A DNA stretch of 37,541 bases from an uncultured Verrucomicrobiales bacterium (GTDB taxonomy: Bacteria; Verrucomicrobiota; Verrucomicrobiia; Verrucomicrobiales; Akkermansiaceae), in contig CALABM010000144.1 in the NCBI GenBank assembly GCA_937885815.1, forward strand, positions 1 to 37,541, given 5' to 3'. How positions within the stretch are numbered: the first letter of the stretch is position 1; each line of letters starts with the position of its first letter. A model generated the notes under the pieces. That model was given only the letters and a program-made list of their open reading frames with translations. It made no database searches and was not told where the DNA came from. The position numbers were made by a program, and so were the translations under genes. Below are positions 29,930-37,541 of the stretch, one piece after another.

Positions 29930-30958
29930 TTACTTAGCCTGTTCGTAGTACAATTGTGAGCCATTAAGGCGCACAGGATAGGGCTCGTCATCTGTAAAGA
30001 GATTGCCGGTACCTAACCCCTGCAGTTGCCCCGGAGCTGCATAGGCACACCATTCCGCCAGCGCTGTGAGGCCTGTGTGGCTTTCCAGCGCGGAGTTTAC
30101 CCACCAGCTGATACTTCGTTCTTCAGCTAGGCTTGCCCAGTTTTCGGCTGCAAGAAGTCCACCATGGAGCGAAGGCTTGATGACGATAGCCTGCGGCCTG
30201 ATGGTGTCCAGCAGCTGTTCTTGAGAAGAGGTACAGATGAGCTCCTCATCCAGAGCTATGGGGAGGGGGGAATGGCGGCAAAGTTCAGACAGCTCTTTCC
30301 ATTGCCCGGGGCGGATAGGCTGTTCAATGCTGTGAACTCCGGCGGCTGCCAGTTGTTCCAGTTTGTTCAGGGCCTCTTGGGGCGTGAAGGCTCCATTGGC
30401 ATCCACCCGGATTTCCGCCTGAGGAAAGGACAAATGCGCTTGCCGAAGCAGCTCCAGCTCGTGCGCAAAGGGGAGTGCGCCCACCTTCAGTTTCAGGCAG
30501 GTGAAGCCTGCTTCTATTCCTTTCTCCATGGCGGCGAGCATGCAGTCCACATCTGCCATCCAGATGAGATGGTGAATGGGGATTCCTTCTTCGCCTCGTG
30601 CAAAGGGGGTATCCCAGCGCGGTTGTTCCGGGCGCAGGGCTGCGAGCAGGGCGCATTCTATACCGAATTGAATGGGCGAGGGCAGCGAGGCGTTTCTCAG
30701 CCCGCCTCGCTGTTCAATCTCTGCACAGCATGCAGTCAGTTCGTCTGCTGTGGGAGCGGTCAGCAGGCCGGGCATGGTGCAGCATTCACCATAGCCCGTG
30801 CCTTCCGCTGTGTGCGCGGCTATGATATAGGTCTCACGTTCCGTTAGCGCGCCGCGAGAGGTCATAGCCGGCTTACGGAAATGCAGCACACGCCGCTCTA
30901 CCCGCAGCGTGAAGGGCTGCGGAAAATCCAGAATGGGCGTGTGGTCAAAGCGGCGCAA
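29930..30958 (-). CDS. menC: o-Succinylbenzoate synthase
   Basis: Dehydrates SHCHC to o-succinylbenzoate in menaquinone synthesis; enolase superfamily, 342 residues. Motifs are the N-terminal FRKPAMTSRGALTERETYI, the catalytic lysine strand CLKLKVG, metal ligands in RVDANGAF, HSIEQPI and LDEEL, and the second lysine in IVIKPSLHGG. The frame extends far upstream into menB, but no ATG or GTG lies near the expected start. TTG at 30958, 13 nt past the menB stop, gives the right N-terminus (RRFDHTPILDFPQPFTL). It is the last gene of menD-menB-menC. Its 3' end is only 7 nt from the convergent membrane-protein gene. Confidence 0.9.
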   Translation of the reverse strand: MRRFDHTPILDFPQPFTLRVERRVLHFRKPAMTSRGALTERETYIIAAHTAEGTGYGECCTMPGLLTAPTADELTACCAEIEQRGGLRNASLPSPIQFGIECALLAALRPEQPRWDTPFARGEEGIPIHHLIWMADVDCMLAAMEKGIEAGFTCLKLKVGALPFAHELELLRQAHLSFPQAEIRVDANGAFTPQEALNKLEQLAAAGVHSIEQPIRPGQWKELSELCRHSPLPIALDEELICTSSQEQLLDTIRPQAIVIKPSLHGGLLAAENWASLAEERSISWWVNSALESHTGLTALAEWCAYAAPGQLQGLGTGNLFTDDEPYPVRLNGSQLYYEQAK

Positions 30959-30971
30959 TGGCGTGAGGTGC

Positions 30972-31790
30972 TCAGGGCATTTTGGGGTACTTGGAGAAAT
31001 CCGGCTTGCGTTTTTCCAAGAAAGCACGGGAGCCTTCATGTGCCTCATCACACATGTAGAAAAGCATGGTGGCATCGCCTGCCAGCTCCTGAATGCCGGC
31101 CTGACCATCCAGCTCAGCATTCAACCCGGCCTTAATCATGCGGAGAGCAATGGGGGAGTGCATCATCATCTCTTCTGCCCACTGCACGTATTCATCCTCA
31201 AGCTGGGAGAGCGGTACTACCTTGTTCACTAGCCCCATTTCCAGAGCCTCCTGAGCATTGTATTTGCGGCAGAGGAACCAGATTTCACGCGTCTTCTTCT
31301 GGCCAATGCAGCGGGCCATGTAGGAGGAGCCGAATCCGGCATCAAAGCTACCTACGCGCGGGCCGGTCTGGCCGAAAATGGCATTTTCGGAAGCGATGGA
31401 GAGGTCGCAGACAACGTGCAGCACATGCCCGCCACCGATGGCGAAGCCGTTCACGGCCGCAATGACCGGCTTAGGCAGGGAGCGAATTTGCTTCTGTACG
31501 TCCAGCACGGAGAGTCGGGGGACACCGCCGCGGTCCATATAACCGCCGTATCCTTTCACGTTCATGTCACCACCGGCACAGAAGGCCACATCACCAGCTC
31601 CGGTGAGAACGACGACTGCTACATCCTGCATTTCACGGCAGAGGTGCAGCGCATCGCTCATTTCAGCGGTGGTGAGTGGGGTGAAAGCGTTACGGTAGCG
31701 CTCACGGTTGATGGTGATACGGGCGATATCGCCGTACTGCTCGAAGAGAATTTCCTCGTACTTCTTGATGGTTTTCCACTCGCGTTTCAT
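30972..31790 (-). CDS. menB: 1,4-Dihydroxy-2-naphthoyl-CoA synthase
   Basis: Crotonase-family cyclase converting o-succinylbenzoyl-CoA to DHNA-CoA in menaquinone synthesis, 272 residues. Motifs are the substrate loop FCAGGDMNVKGYGGY, the oxyanion-hole region VNGFAIGGGHVLHVVCDLSIA, and QTGPRVGSFDAGFGSSYMAR followed by REIWFLCR. The QTGP form resembles the E. coli-type, bicarbonate-dependent enzymes (inference from the family). The open frame runs 48 codons further upstream into menD, but the ATG at 31790 gives a standard N-terminus (KREWKTIKKYEEILFEQ). It starts 7 nt after the menD stop. Confidence 0.95.
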   Translation of the reverse strand: MKREWKTIKKYEEILFEQYGDIARITINRERYRNAFTPLTTAEMSDALHLCREMQDVAVVVLTGAGDVAFCAGGDMNVKGYGGYMDRGGVPRLSVLDVQKQIRSLPKPVIAAVNGFAIGGGHVLHVVCDLSIASENAIFGQTGPRVGSFDAGFGSSYMARCIGQKKTREIWFLCRKYNAQEALEMGLVNKVVPLSQLEDEYVQWAEEMMMHSPIALRMIKAGLNAELDGQAGIQELAGDATMLFYMCDEAHEGSRAFLEKRKPDFSKYPKMP

Positions 31791-31797
31791 GGTGATG

Positions 31798-33402
31798 TCA
31801 GTATTGTGCGTTGAATTGTTTGAAGAAGGATGCGTCCTTGGCGCTGTCAGTGAAGGCCTCCACGAGAACGGGACGATTGCCCGGAGTGGTAAGTGCGGCG
31901 AGGGCTGCGGGCCAGTCATGCTCGCTGTGAACATTCAGGTATTCAAAATTGCAGCTTTGTGCCCAGCCGGAGGCTGTGGCTTGGTGGCGGCCGTTTACCA
32001 GAGGATTATCCGGTGTGGGGATGTAATCAAAGATGCCGCCGCCTCCATTGTTGATAAGGAGGATTTTTACCTGTGCCGGAATGCCCTGAAGCCACAGCGC
32101 ATTCATATCGTAGAAGAAGGAGAGGTCACCGCAGATGATGTACTGCGGGCGGGAATCACCCATGGCATAGCCGAGAGCGGCGGAGAGCGAGCCCTCGATG
32201 CCGTTTACTCCTCGGTTGCATTCTACCTGTGTATCCGCGGGCAGGGGGTAAAGCTGGGCAAAACGCACGGCTGAGCTGTTTGCCAAGTGAAGCACGCTCC
32301 CCTCAGGCATGGCGCCAAGCGTATCACCCACCAGCTGCATGCTGCTGTAAGGAAATTGCGGTACCGGTACAGGGGTGAGCCAACGCTCGGCGTAGGTCTC
32401 GTCTCCCTCTTCCGCAAAAGCGGAAAGAAGCTCCCACAACTCGGCGGGGTCGCCCTCGATGACGCGTGTCAGATTGCAGAACGTATCCACCACAGCGCCA
32501 TCCGGGCAGATGTGCCAGTGCTCGCGAGGCGGATTGTTCCGCAGGAGGGTTTTCAGGCGTTTGGAGATGATACAGCCTCCGTACGTTATGAGCAAATCCG
32601 GGCTCATCTCTGCCTCCGGTTCCGGGCCGAGTACGGCATCCGGCTGAGTAATAGCCAGAGCGGTGTTACAGAGATGCTCTCCGATAATGGCAAAGGCTTT
32701 CTCTGCAGCGAGTGAAGGGGGAATCTGGGCGTCTGTCGGCAATTGACCCAGCAATATCAGGCGGCGCGGACAGGCGGCCACGGTATCAAGAAGCTCCGTT
32801 TCTTCATCCGCATTCATTCTTGCCAGCTCGGTGCGTCGAATGATTCGCGGTGTGGGCAGGGGCTCTTCTGTGGTGGCAAACAGGGGCTCACTAAGAGGCA
32901 TGTTGATATGTACAGGGCCTCCTGCGCGGTGGGTAAGCTCCAGCAGCGCTTCATTAAGTAGGCGGTTCCGGTGCCAGCTTTCTTCTGCAGCTTCAGGAAT
33001 TTGCACGCTCATACGGCAGAGGGGGCCGAAACATCCGGGCTGCGGAAGCGTCTGGCCGTCCTGCTGACCAATCCAGCTGGCAGGGCGGTCTGCCGAGATT
33101 ATCAGCAGCGGCAGGTGGCGGTAATGCGCTTCCGCTACTGCCGGATGCAGATTCAGCAATGCTGAGCCGGAAGTCACACATACTGCCACAGGAGCTTGCG
33201 ACTGAGCGGCCCAGCCGCAGGCGGTAAAGCCGGCGCTGCGTTCATCCGTGGCGCCACGCAGTTCTACTCCATCCAGCTCCGCCAGGCTGGCCACGATGGG
33301 CGAGTTCCTGCTGCCGGGGCATGCTACACAGCGGGTGACGCCGTGGGCGAGCATGAGGCTGATTAAATCGCGGATGGATGCAGTGCTGCTAATTGTTGCC
33401 AT
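31798..33402 (-). CDS. menD: SEPHCHC synthase
   Basis: Thiamine-diphosphate enzyme joining isochorismate and 2-oxoglutarate at the entry of menaquinone synthesis, 534 residues. The N-domain has CPGSRNSPIVASLAE and the later ISADRPASWIGQQDGQT substrate/cofactor region. The C-domain carries the ThDP motif GDLSFFYDMNALWLQG...ILLINNGGGGIF. Length and order fit the family. The ATG at 33402 (MATISSTASIRDLI) is preferred over one six codons earlier, because the -10 box ends 8 nt before it. It heads the menD-menB-menC operon; menF, menE and menA are not in the window. Confidence 0.93.
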   Translation of the reverse strand: MATISSTASIRDLISLMLAHGVTRCVACPGSRNSPIVASLAELDGVELRGATDERSAGFTACGWAAQSQAPVAVCVTSGSALLNLHPAVAEAHYRHLPLLIISADRPASWIGQQDGQTLPQPGCFGPLCRMSVQIPEAAEESWHRNRLLNEALLELTHRAGGPVHINMPLSEPLFATTEEPLPTPRIIRRTELARMNADEETELLDTVAACPRRLILLGQLPTDAQIPPSLAAEKAFAIIGEHLCNTALAITQPDAVLGPEPEAEMSPDLLITYGGCIISKRLKTLLRNNPPREHWHICPDGAVVDTFCNLTRVIEGDPAELWELLSAFAEEGDETYAERWLTPVPVPQFPYSSMQLVGDTLGAMPEGSVLHLANSSAVRFAQLYPLPADTQVECNRGVNGIEGSLSAALGYAMGDSRPQYIICGDLSFFYDMNALWLQGIPAQVKILLINNGGGGIFDYIPTPDNPLVNGRHQATASGWAQSCNFEYLNVHSEHDWPAALAALTTPGNRPVLVEAFTDSAKDASFFKQFNAQY

Positions 33403-33410
33403 ACATAAGC

Positions 33411-33439
33411 ATACTACCACAGAGCAGGGCCGTGTTCAA
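33411..33439 (-). promoter_or_regulatory. menDBC promoter (leaderless)
   Basis: Minus-strand -35 TTGAAC (33434-33439), 17-bp spacer, -10 TAGTAT (33411-33416). Eight bases separate the -10 from the menD ATG, predicting a start site within 0-2 nt of the codon. Confidence 0.65.
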
Positions 33440-33476
33440 ACCTTGCGCGCGTCAGCGCGTATGACTCAGCATTCTC

Positions 33477-33504
33477 TTGCGATATGAGTGAGAGATGTTA
33501 TGAT
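33477..33504 (+). promoter_or_regulatory. Promoter of the FG-GAP-like gene (leaderless)
   Basis: -35 TTGCGA (33477-33482), 16-bp spacer, -10 TATGAT (33499-33504), seven bases before the ATG at 33512. It is divergent from the menDBC promoter, with 37 bp between the two -35 boxes. Confidence 0.6.
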
Positions 33505-33511
33505 AGCTAGT

Positions 33512-34222
33512 ATGAAGAGACTCTTGGTATCTCTCTGTATTTTTGCCTCTGCCGCGCATGCTGCAGAGCCCCATGGTGATTTCCGCTATTTTGGTGATTT
33601 ACCTGAGTTTACACCGGGTGCCGGCGAGCCCCAGTCATACTTCATTCCCGCTGCTATTGATGTGGGCGGGCGCCGACCGGATCTCATCATGCAGGCTCAT
33701 TCTCGGCTTTGGTTCTTCATTAACGAGTCAAAACGCGGTAAGGTGTTGTTCTCTGAGCCCATTGTGCTGAAGTCGACGGATAATCAGAATGTGGAAACGG
33801 ATGGCGTCGCCGTGGTGGAGGGGAATAAGCTCATTGTTCGTTTGTGTGATGGTTCTCTCGTGTATGCCTCTGTGGTGGGGGAGGACGTACCTGTTCTTGC
33901 GATGGGTGACTGCGTCCGTTTGATGGATGGTACCCCGCTTTGTATTCCTGAGCACTATTTTCTTCTGATGGACGCAAATGCGGATTCTATTCCTGATTTG
34001 CAGACCCACTCGGGAACATATTACGGCGAAATGCTGAATGGAGAACTGCGCTTCAAGAAGTTGCAGCATTCTGAGGCGGATGAAGCTGTTCACTCCTCTG
34101 AGCCTCTTCAATACACGACCATTGCTGATTTTGATGGTGACGGCACCCCGGATATGGTGTGCGGAGGTGAAGAAAATTGTCATCCTTGCAGTTTAATAGG
34201 AATTGAATCAGAATCTGATTAA
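33512..34222 (+). CDS. Secreted FG-GAP/VCBS-like protein, unknown function
   Basis: 236 residues from the ATG at 33512. This start is chosen because it begins a clean signal peptide (MKRLLVSLCIFASAAHAAEP) and sits exactly behind the promoter; an in-frame codon at 33488 lies inside it. The mature part is beta-rich, with propeller-blade-like turns such as LMDANADSIPDLQ and TIADFDGDGTPDMVCGG, resembling FG-GAP/VCBS calcium-binding repeats. Only a few repeats are visible, so a complete seven-bladed propeller is unlikely. It ends in a short Cys-containing tail (ENCHPCSLIGIESESD). Surface or periplasmic location is inferred. A C-terminal truncation is possible. Confidence 0.7.
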   Translation: MKRLLVSLCIFASAAHAAEPHGDFRYFGDLPEFTPGAGEPQSYFIPAAIDVGGRRPDLIMQAHSRLWFFINESKRGKVLFSEPIVLKSTDNQNVETDGVAVVEGNKLIVRLCDGSLVYASVVGEDVPVLAMGDCVRLMDGTPLCIPEHYFLLMDANADSIPDLQTHSGTYYGEMLNGELRFKKLQHSEADEAVHSSEPLQYTTIADFDGDGTPDMVCGGEENCHPCSLIGIESESD

Positions 34223-34262
34223 CTGATAGTCAGTGTACTGTGAAGGGTGCCACAGAAAGAGC

Positions 34263-34291
34263 TTGACGAGCTACTCTTAAATTACTAGAAT
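34263..34291 (+). promoter_or_regulatory. Promoter of the GH109 gene
   Basis: -35 TTGACG (34263-34268), 17-bp spacer, -10 TAGAAT (34286-34291). The start site is near 34298, giving a leader of about 73 nt that includes a small GCACT/AGTGC hairpin and no Shine-Dalgarno sequence. Confidence 0.7.
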
Positions 34292-34370
34292 AGCACAAGT
34301 CAAACGTGGGCACTGTGATAGTGCGTCTACCGCTTGCACCACAAAATTCTTCTAATACCATAACAAACAT

Positions 34371-36011
34371 ATGAAACTGAACAAAGTATTCGCTTTAGCG
34401 TTTGCAGTCGTTTTCGCTGCAACGGGTCTGAATGCTCAGTCTCTTTCTCCTGATACCAGGACGCATTGGGATAAGGGTACGCTCGTTGTTGAGACTCCTG
34501 AGCGCCCCGAGGGGCAGCAGCACGCCATCGGTCTGACAGCTCCGGCCATGAAGACTGTGCGCGTGGCTTTCGTGGGCCTTGGTATGCGTGGTTCCGGTGC
34601 AGTTCCTCGCTTTACCCACATTCCCGGTGTGGAAGTTGTAGCTCTGTGTGACTACAGCCGTGAGCGCGCCGAGAAGTGCCAGGAATCCCTTCGTCGCGCC
34701 GGCTTGGCTCCTGCTGCCATTTACTACGGTGCAGAGGGCTACAAGGAGCTCTGCCAGCGTCCTGACGTTGACCTTGTTTACATCGCTACGGACTGGGATC
34801 ATCACTTCCCCGTGGCTGAGTATGCTATGCAGAACGGCAAGCATGCCGCTATCGAGGTGCCCAGCGCCATGAACCTCCAGCAGTGCTGGGCTCTCATTAA
34901 TCTGGCTGAGTCCAAGCGCGTGCACTGCATGATTCTTGAGAACTGCTGCTATGACTGGTTCGAGCTGGACTGCCTTAACATGGCTCAGCAGGGCGTGCTC
35001 GGTGAGGTGATTTACGCCAAGGGCGCTTACATTCACAATCTCGACGAATTCTGGGACGAGTATTGGGTAAACCCCGAGAACGATCCCCAGAAGCTCGGCT
35101 GGCGTATGCTTTACAACCGCGATAACCGTGGTGACGTGTATGCTACCCACGGCCTCGGCCCTGTGGCTCAGGTGATGAACATTCACCGTGGTGACCGTTT
35201 CCGCACTCTCGTTGCTATGGACACCCGCTCCGTGCGTGGTCGTCAGTACGTGGAGCGCGTGACCGGTGAGGCTTGCCCGAACTTCCGCAATGGTGACCAC
35301 ACCACCACTCTTATGCGCACCGAGAATGGTTGCGTGGTGGAGATTCAGCACAACGTGATGACTCCCCAGCCCTACAACCGTCTCTTCCAGCTTGTCGGTA
35401 CTCAGGGCTTTGCCAACAAGTACCCCATCGAGGGCTTTGCTATTGACGCCGCTCAGCTGGCCGCTAATGGTGCTGCTCCCCGCATCGATGACCTCAGCTC
35501 CCACAGCTTCATGCCTGAGGAGGAGATGGAGGCTCTGCGCGAGCGCTATCGTCACCCCATCATCAAGCGCTATGGCGAGATGGCTGAGCGCGTAGGTGGT
35601 CACGGCGGTATGGACTTCTTCATGGACGCCCGTCTCGTCTACTGCCTCCAGAACGGTCTGCCTCTGGACATGGACGTGTACGACCTTGCTGAGTGGTGCT
35701 GCCTTGCAGAACTGGGCACCCTCTCCATGGATAACAACAACTGCGCCGTGGCTTTCCCGGACTTCACCCGTGGCCACTGGAACGAGGTGCAGGGTTACAA
35801 GCACGCTTGGGCTTCCCCTGAGCAGGAGGCTGCTACCACTGCCGCTGCTGAGGCTTACACCGCTGCTCAGCGTGCCGCCGTTCAGGCTTGCGACCTCTGG
35901 AACCTGTACGACGCCGTACAGAACGCCGAGGAAGGCGAGGCTAAGGAGGCTGCTCAGCGCGCTTACGATGAGGCCGCTGCCCGCGCCCGCGCTATCTACA
36001 ACGCCAACTGA
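34371..36011 (+). CDS. GH109 family NAD-dependent glycosidase, exported
   Basis: Gfo/Idh/MocA-fold enzyme of glycoside hydrolase family 109, whose characterised members remove alpha-N-acetylgalactosamine using bound NAD+. 546 residues. The Sec signal peptide is 1-22 (FALAFAVVFAATGLNA). The Rossmann motif VAFVGLGMRGSGAV covers 65-78. Family signatures are AIEVPSAM, CMILENCCYDWFELD, GAYIHNLDEFW, LGWRMLYNRDNRGDVYATHGLGPV (THGLGP 260-265) and GGMDFFMDARLV. After the catalytic domain, residues about 478-546 form an Ala/Glu-rich helical tail not needed for the fold. Export suits cleavage of mucin or other host glycans (inference from relatives). It is monocistronic with its own promoter and terminator. 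Confidence 0.9.
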   Translation: MKLNKVFALAFAVVFAATGLNAQSLSPDTRTHWDKGTLVVETPERPEGQQHAIGLTAPAMKTVRVAFVGLGMRGSGAVPRFTHIPGVEVVALCDYSRERAEKCQESLRRAGLAPAAIYYGAEGYKELCQRPDVDLVYIATDWDHHFPVAEYAMQNGKHAAIEVPSAMNLQQCWALINLAESKRVHCMILENCCYDWFELDCLNMAQQGVLGEVIYAKGAYIHNLDEFWDEYWVNPENDPQKLGWRMLYNRDNRGDVYATHGLGPVAQVMNIHRGDRFRTLVAMDTRSVRGRQYVERVTGEACPNFRNGDHTTTLMRTENGCVVEIQHNVMTPQPYNRLFQLVGTQGFANKYPIEGFAIDAAQLAANGAAPRIDDLSSHSFMPEEEMEALRERYRHPIIKRYGEMAERVGGHGGMDFFMDARLVYCLQNGLPLDMDVYDLAEWCCLAELGTLSMDNNNCAVAFPDFTRGHWNEVQGYKHAWASPEQEAATTAAAEAYTAAQRAAVQACDLWNLYDAVQNAEEGEAKEAAQRAYDEAAARARAIYNAN

Positions 36012-36036
36012 TAGCCGCTCTAGTTTATCATAATCG

Positions 36037-36072
36037 CTCTGCCGCTAATCTCGATTGGCGGCAGAGTTTTTT
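36037..36072 (+). terminator. Intrinsic terminator after the GH109 gene
   Basis: 9-bp perfect stem CTCTGCCGC / GCGGCAGAG, with additional AAT/ATT pairing inside, then six T. It lies 26 nt past the stop codon. Confidence 0.93.
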
Positions 36073-36227
36073 ATTACTCATTCAGGAAATACAGCTGAGG
36101 GTAATTTCATGTTATTGCAGTGCTTTTCGTGTGATTTGTCGAGGCTAGTTGTAAATCAGCTAACCCGGCAGGGGGGGCATGCGCGATATTATTTTTTTAG
36201 AATCTTTTCAAAATTGGCCGATTCGTC

Positions 36228-36256
36228 TTGACTTTGCAAGTAAAAACAGATACTAT
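36228..36256 (+). promoter_or_regulatory. pflB promoter
   Basis: -35 TTGACT (36228-36233), 17-bp spacer, -10 TACTAT (36251-36256). The start site is near 36263 and the leader about 43 nt. No clear FNR-type half-site pair was found nearby. Confidence 0.7.
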
Positions 36257-36305
36257 TCTTACACGGAAAAAGAGTCCGAAATTTTAACCTTAAACACGCT
36301 ATTTT

Positions 36306-37541
36306 ATGACTGAGACAGCAACTGAAACTCCCAATCCGTGGGAGGGTTTTAAGGGCGGCGTATGGACTGAGTCCATTAACGTACGCGACTTCATTCAGCA
36401 GAACTACACCCCCTATGAGGGTGATGGCGCTTTCCTTGCTGGTCCGACCTCTCGCACCAATGACCTGTGGGACGAGGTGAAGGACCTCATGAAGAAGGAA
36501 ATTGATGCCGGTGGTCTGCTGGATGCTGATACTGAAGTGGTTTCCACTATCGTGTCTCATGCTCCCGGTTACATCGACAAGGAGAAGGAGCAGGTGGTTG
36601 GTCTGCAGACGGATGCTCCTCTGAAGCGTGCTCTCATGCCCTTCGGTGGCCTGCGCATGGCTCAGAAGGCCCTTGAGTCCTACGGCCTCCAGATGTGCCC
36701 GCACACTGCTGAGTTCTTCGGCCGCATTCGCAAGACTCATAACGAAGGCGTGTTCGATGCATACACCAGCGATATCCGCGCCGCTCGTTCCGCCGGTATC
36801 ATCACCGGTCTGCCGGATGCCTATGGCCGTGGCCGTATCATCGGTGACTATCGCCGTGTGGCTCTCTACGGTACCGACAAGCTCATCGCTGCCCGCCGTA
36901 AGGATTTGAAGGATCGTGAGGCTGGTGAGATGACTGAGTCCCTCATCCGTCTTCGTGAGGAGATGAATGAGCAGATTCGTGCTCTGGACGAGCTCGCCCG
37001 CATGGGCCAGAGCTATGGCTGCGACCTCAGCCGCCCCGCTCAGAACTCCCGTGAGGCTGTGCAGTGGACCTACCTCGGCTACCTCGCCGCTGTGAAGGAG
37101 CAGAACGGTGCCGCTATGTCCCTGGGCCGTGTATCTACCTTCCTTGACATCTACTTCGAGCGTGATCTCGCTGCCGGTACCATTACCGAGTCCGAGATTC
37201 AGGAGCTCATGGACCACTTCGTGATGAAGCTGCGTATGGTGCGCTTCATCCGTACCCCCGAGTACAACAGCCTCTTCTCCGGTGACCCCACTTGGGTAAC
37301 GGAATCCATCGGTGGTATGGGCGAGGACGGCCGTACGCTGGTAACCCGCAGCTCCTTCCGTATGCTGCAGACTCTGTACAATCTCGGACCGGCTCCGGAG
37401 CCGAACCTCACCGTGCTGTGGGCTCAGGGCCTTCCCGAGGGCTTCAAGAAGTTCTGCGCCAAGGTTTCCATCGAGACTTCCTCCGTGCAGTATGAGAACG
37501 ATGACCTGATGCGCCCGTACTGGGGTGATGACTACGGCATC
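36306..37541 (+). CDS. pflB: Pyruvate formate-lyase, N-terminal part (runs off window)
   Basis: Glycyl-radical enzyme splitting pyruvate with CoA into formate and acetyl-CoA during anaerobic growth. The first 412 codons are present, with the frame open to the window end. The sequence follows E. coli-type PFL closely: NPWEGFKGGVWTESINVRDFIQQNYTPYEGD, then PFGGLRMAQKALESYG, TGLPDAYGRGRIIGDYRRVALYG, GRVSTFLDIYFERDL and LVTRSSFRMLQTLYNLGPAPEPNLTVLW. The window stops at MRPYWGDDYGI, immediately before the position where the catalytic Cys-Cys pair is expected. The glycyl-radical site and any activase gene lie beyond. A long minus-strand frame over the same bases is a shadow. Confidence 0.96.
   Translation, partial: MTETATETPNPWEGFKGGVWTESINVRDFIQQNYTPYEGDGAFLAGPTSRTNDLWDEVKDLMKKEIDAGGLLDADTEVVSTIVSHAPGYIDKEKEQVVGLQTDAPLKRALMPFGGLRMAQKALESYGLQMCPHTAEFFGRIRKTHNEGVFDAYTSDIRAARSAGIITGLPDAYGRGRIIGDYRRVALYGTDKLIAARRKDLKDREAGEMTESLIRLREEMNEQIRALDELARMGQSYGCDLSRPAQNSREAVQWTYLGYLAAVKEQNGAAMSLGRVSTFLDIYFERDLAAGTITESEIQELMDHFVMKLRMVRFIRTPEYNSLFSGDPTWVTESIGGMGEDGRTLVTRSSFRMLQTLYNLGPAPEPNLTVLWAQGLPEGFKKFCAKVSIETSSVQYENDDLMRPYWGDDYGI

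Noticed and set aside
34395..35804. 469-residue minus-strand open frame
   Set aside because: Antisense shadow of the GH109 gene; codon bias keeps the frame open, and no motif is seen.
36073..36227. Possible FNR or other anaerobic regulator site upstream of pflB
   Set aside because: No TTGAT-N4-ATCAA-like pair was found; AAT-TGGCCG-ATT is too short to support a call.
36189..37217. 342-residue minus-strand open frame
   Set aside because: Shadow of pflB, whose plus-strand translation matches pyruvate formate-lyase throughout; it also runs through the pflB promoter.

Overview
The window most likely comes from a Verrucomicrobiota bacterium close to Akkermansiaceae. The evidence is a protein with both a PEP-CTERM tail and chlamydial Pmp-type GGAI/FxxN repeats, a secreted GH109 glycosidase, an ankyrin-repeat remnant, a GH57/GT4 glucan pair, a menaquinone operon and pyruvate formate-lyase. 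This assignment is by gene content only; no marker gene was searched. The base composition is moderately GC-rich. Most start codons lack a Shine-Dalgarno sequence.

Layout. 1-2.3 kb: surface protein (minus strand) with promoter and end hairpin. 2.3-5.3 kb: GH57 alpha-amylase-like protein and GT4 glucan synthase (minus), then a small PUR-domain nucleic-acid-binding protein. 5.4-8.6 kb: plus-strand run corA-argB-nadK and a small membrane protein. 8.6-10.5 kb: secreted unknown protein, ankyrin pseudogene and a small membrane protein. 10.5-18 kb: minus-strand operon with a DUF5069-like protein, a tail-anchored protein, a 990-residue fusion of two RND periplasmic adaptors, and an AcrB-type RND pump. 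18.1-21.4 kb: Arg-rich conserved protein and a PAS-PAS-SpoIIE phosphatase (minus). 21.4-21.8 kb: RNase P RNA (minus), divergent from dxr and a DUF418-like membrane protein. 24.3-28.9 kb: Sel1-repeat protein, two PilT-type ATPases and coaD. 29-33.4 kb: a frameshifted membrane-protein gene facing the menD-menB-menC operon. 33.5-37.5 kb: FG-GAP-like secreted protein, GH109 and the first 412 codons of pflB.

Functional themes are envelope and surface biology (PEP-CTERM, RND export, twitching ATPases), anaerobic energy metabolism (menaquinone, PFL), glucan and mucin-type glycan handling, and core biosynthesis (argB, nadK, dxr, coaD).

Most unusual points: (1) the head-to-tail adaptor fusion, which carries an inserted array of 13-residue repeats; (2) a GH57 protein with Gly where the catalytic Glu is expected; (3) several genes whose sigma70-like -10 box lies only 7-8 nt before the start codon, implying leaderless mRNAs; (4) a PilT-like ATPase with an apparently duplicated N-terminal domain; (5) Pmp-like repeats on a PEP-CTERM protein. 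All motif and coordinate statements were read by eye. Family assignments rest on remembered family motifs, not on database searches.
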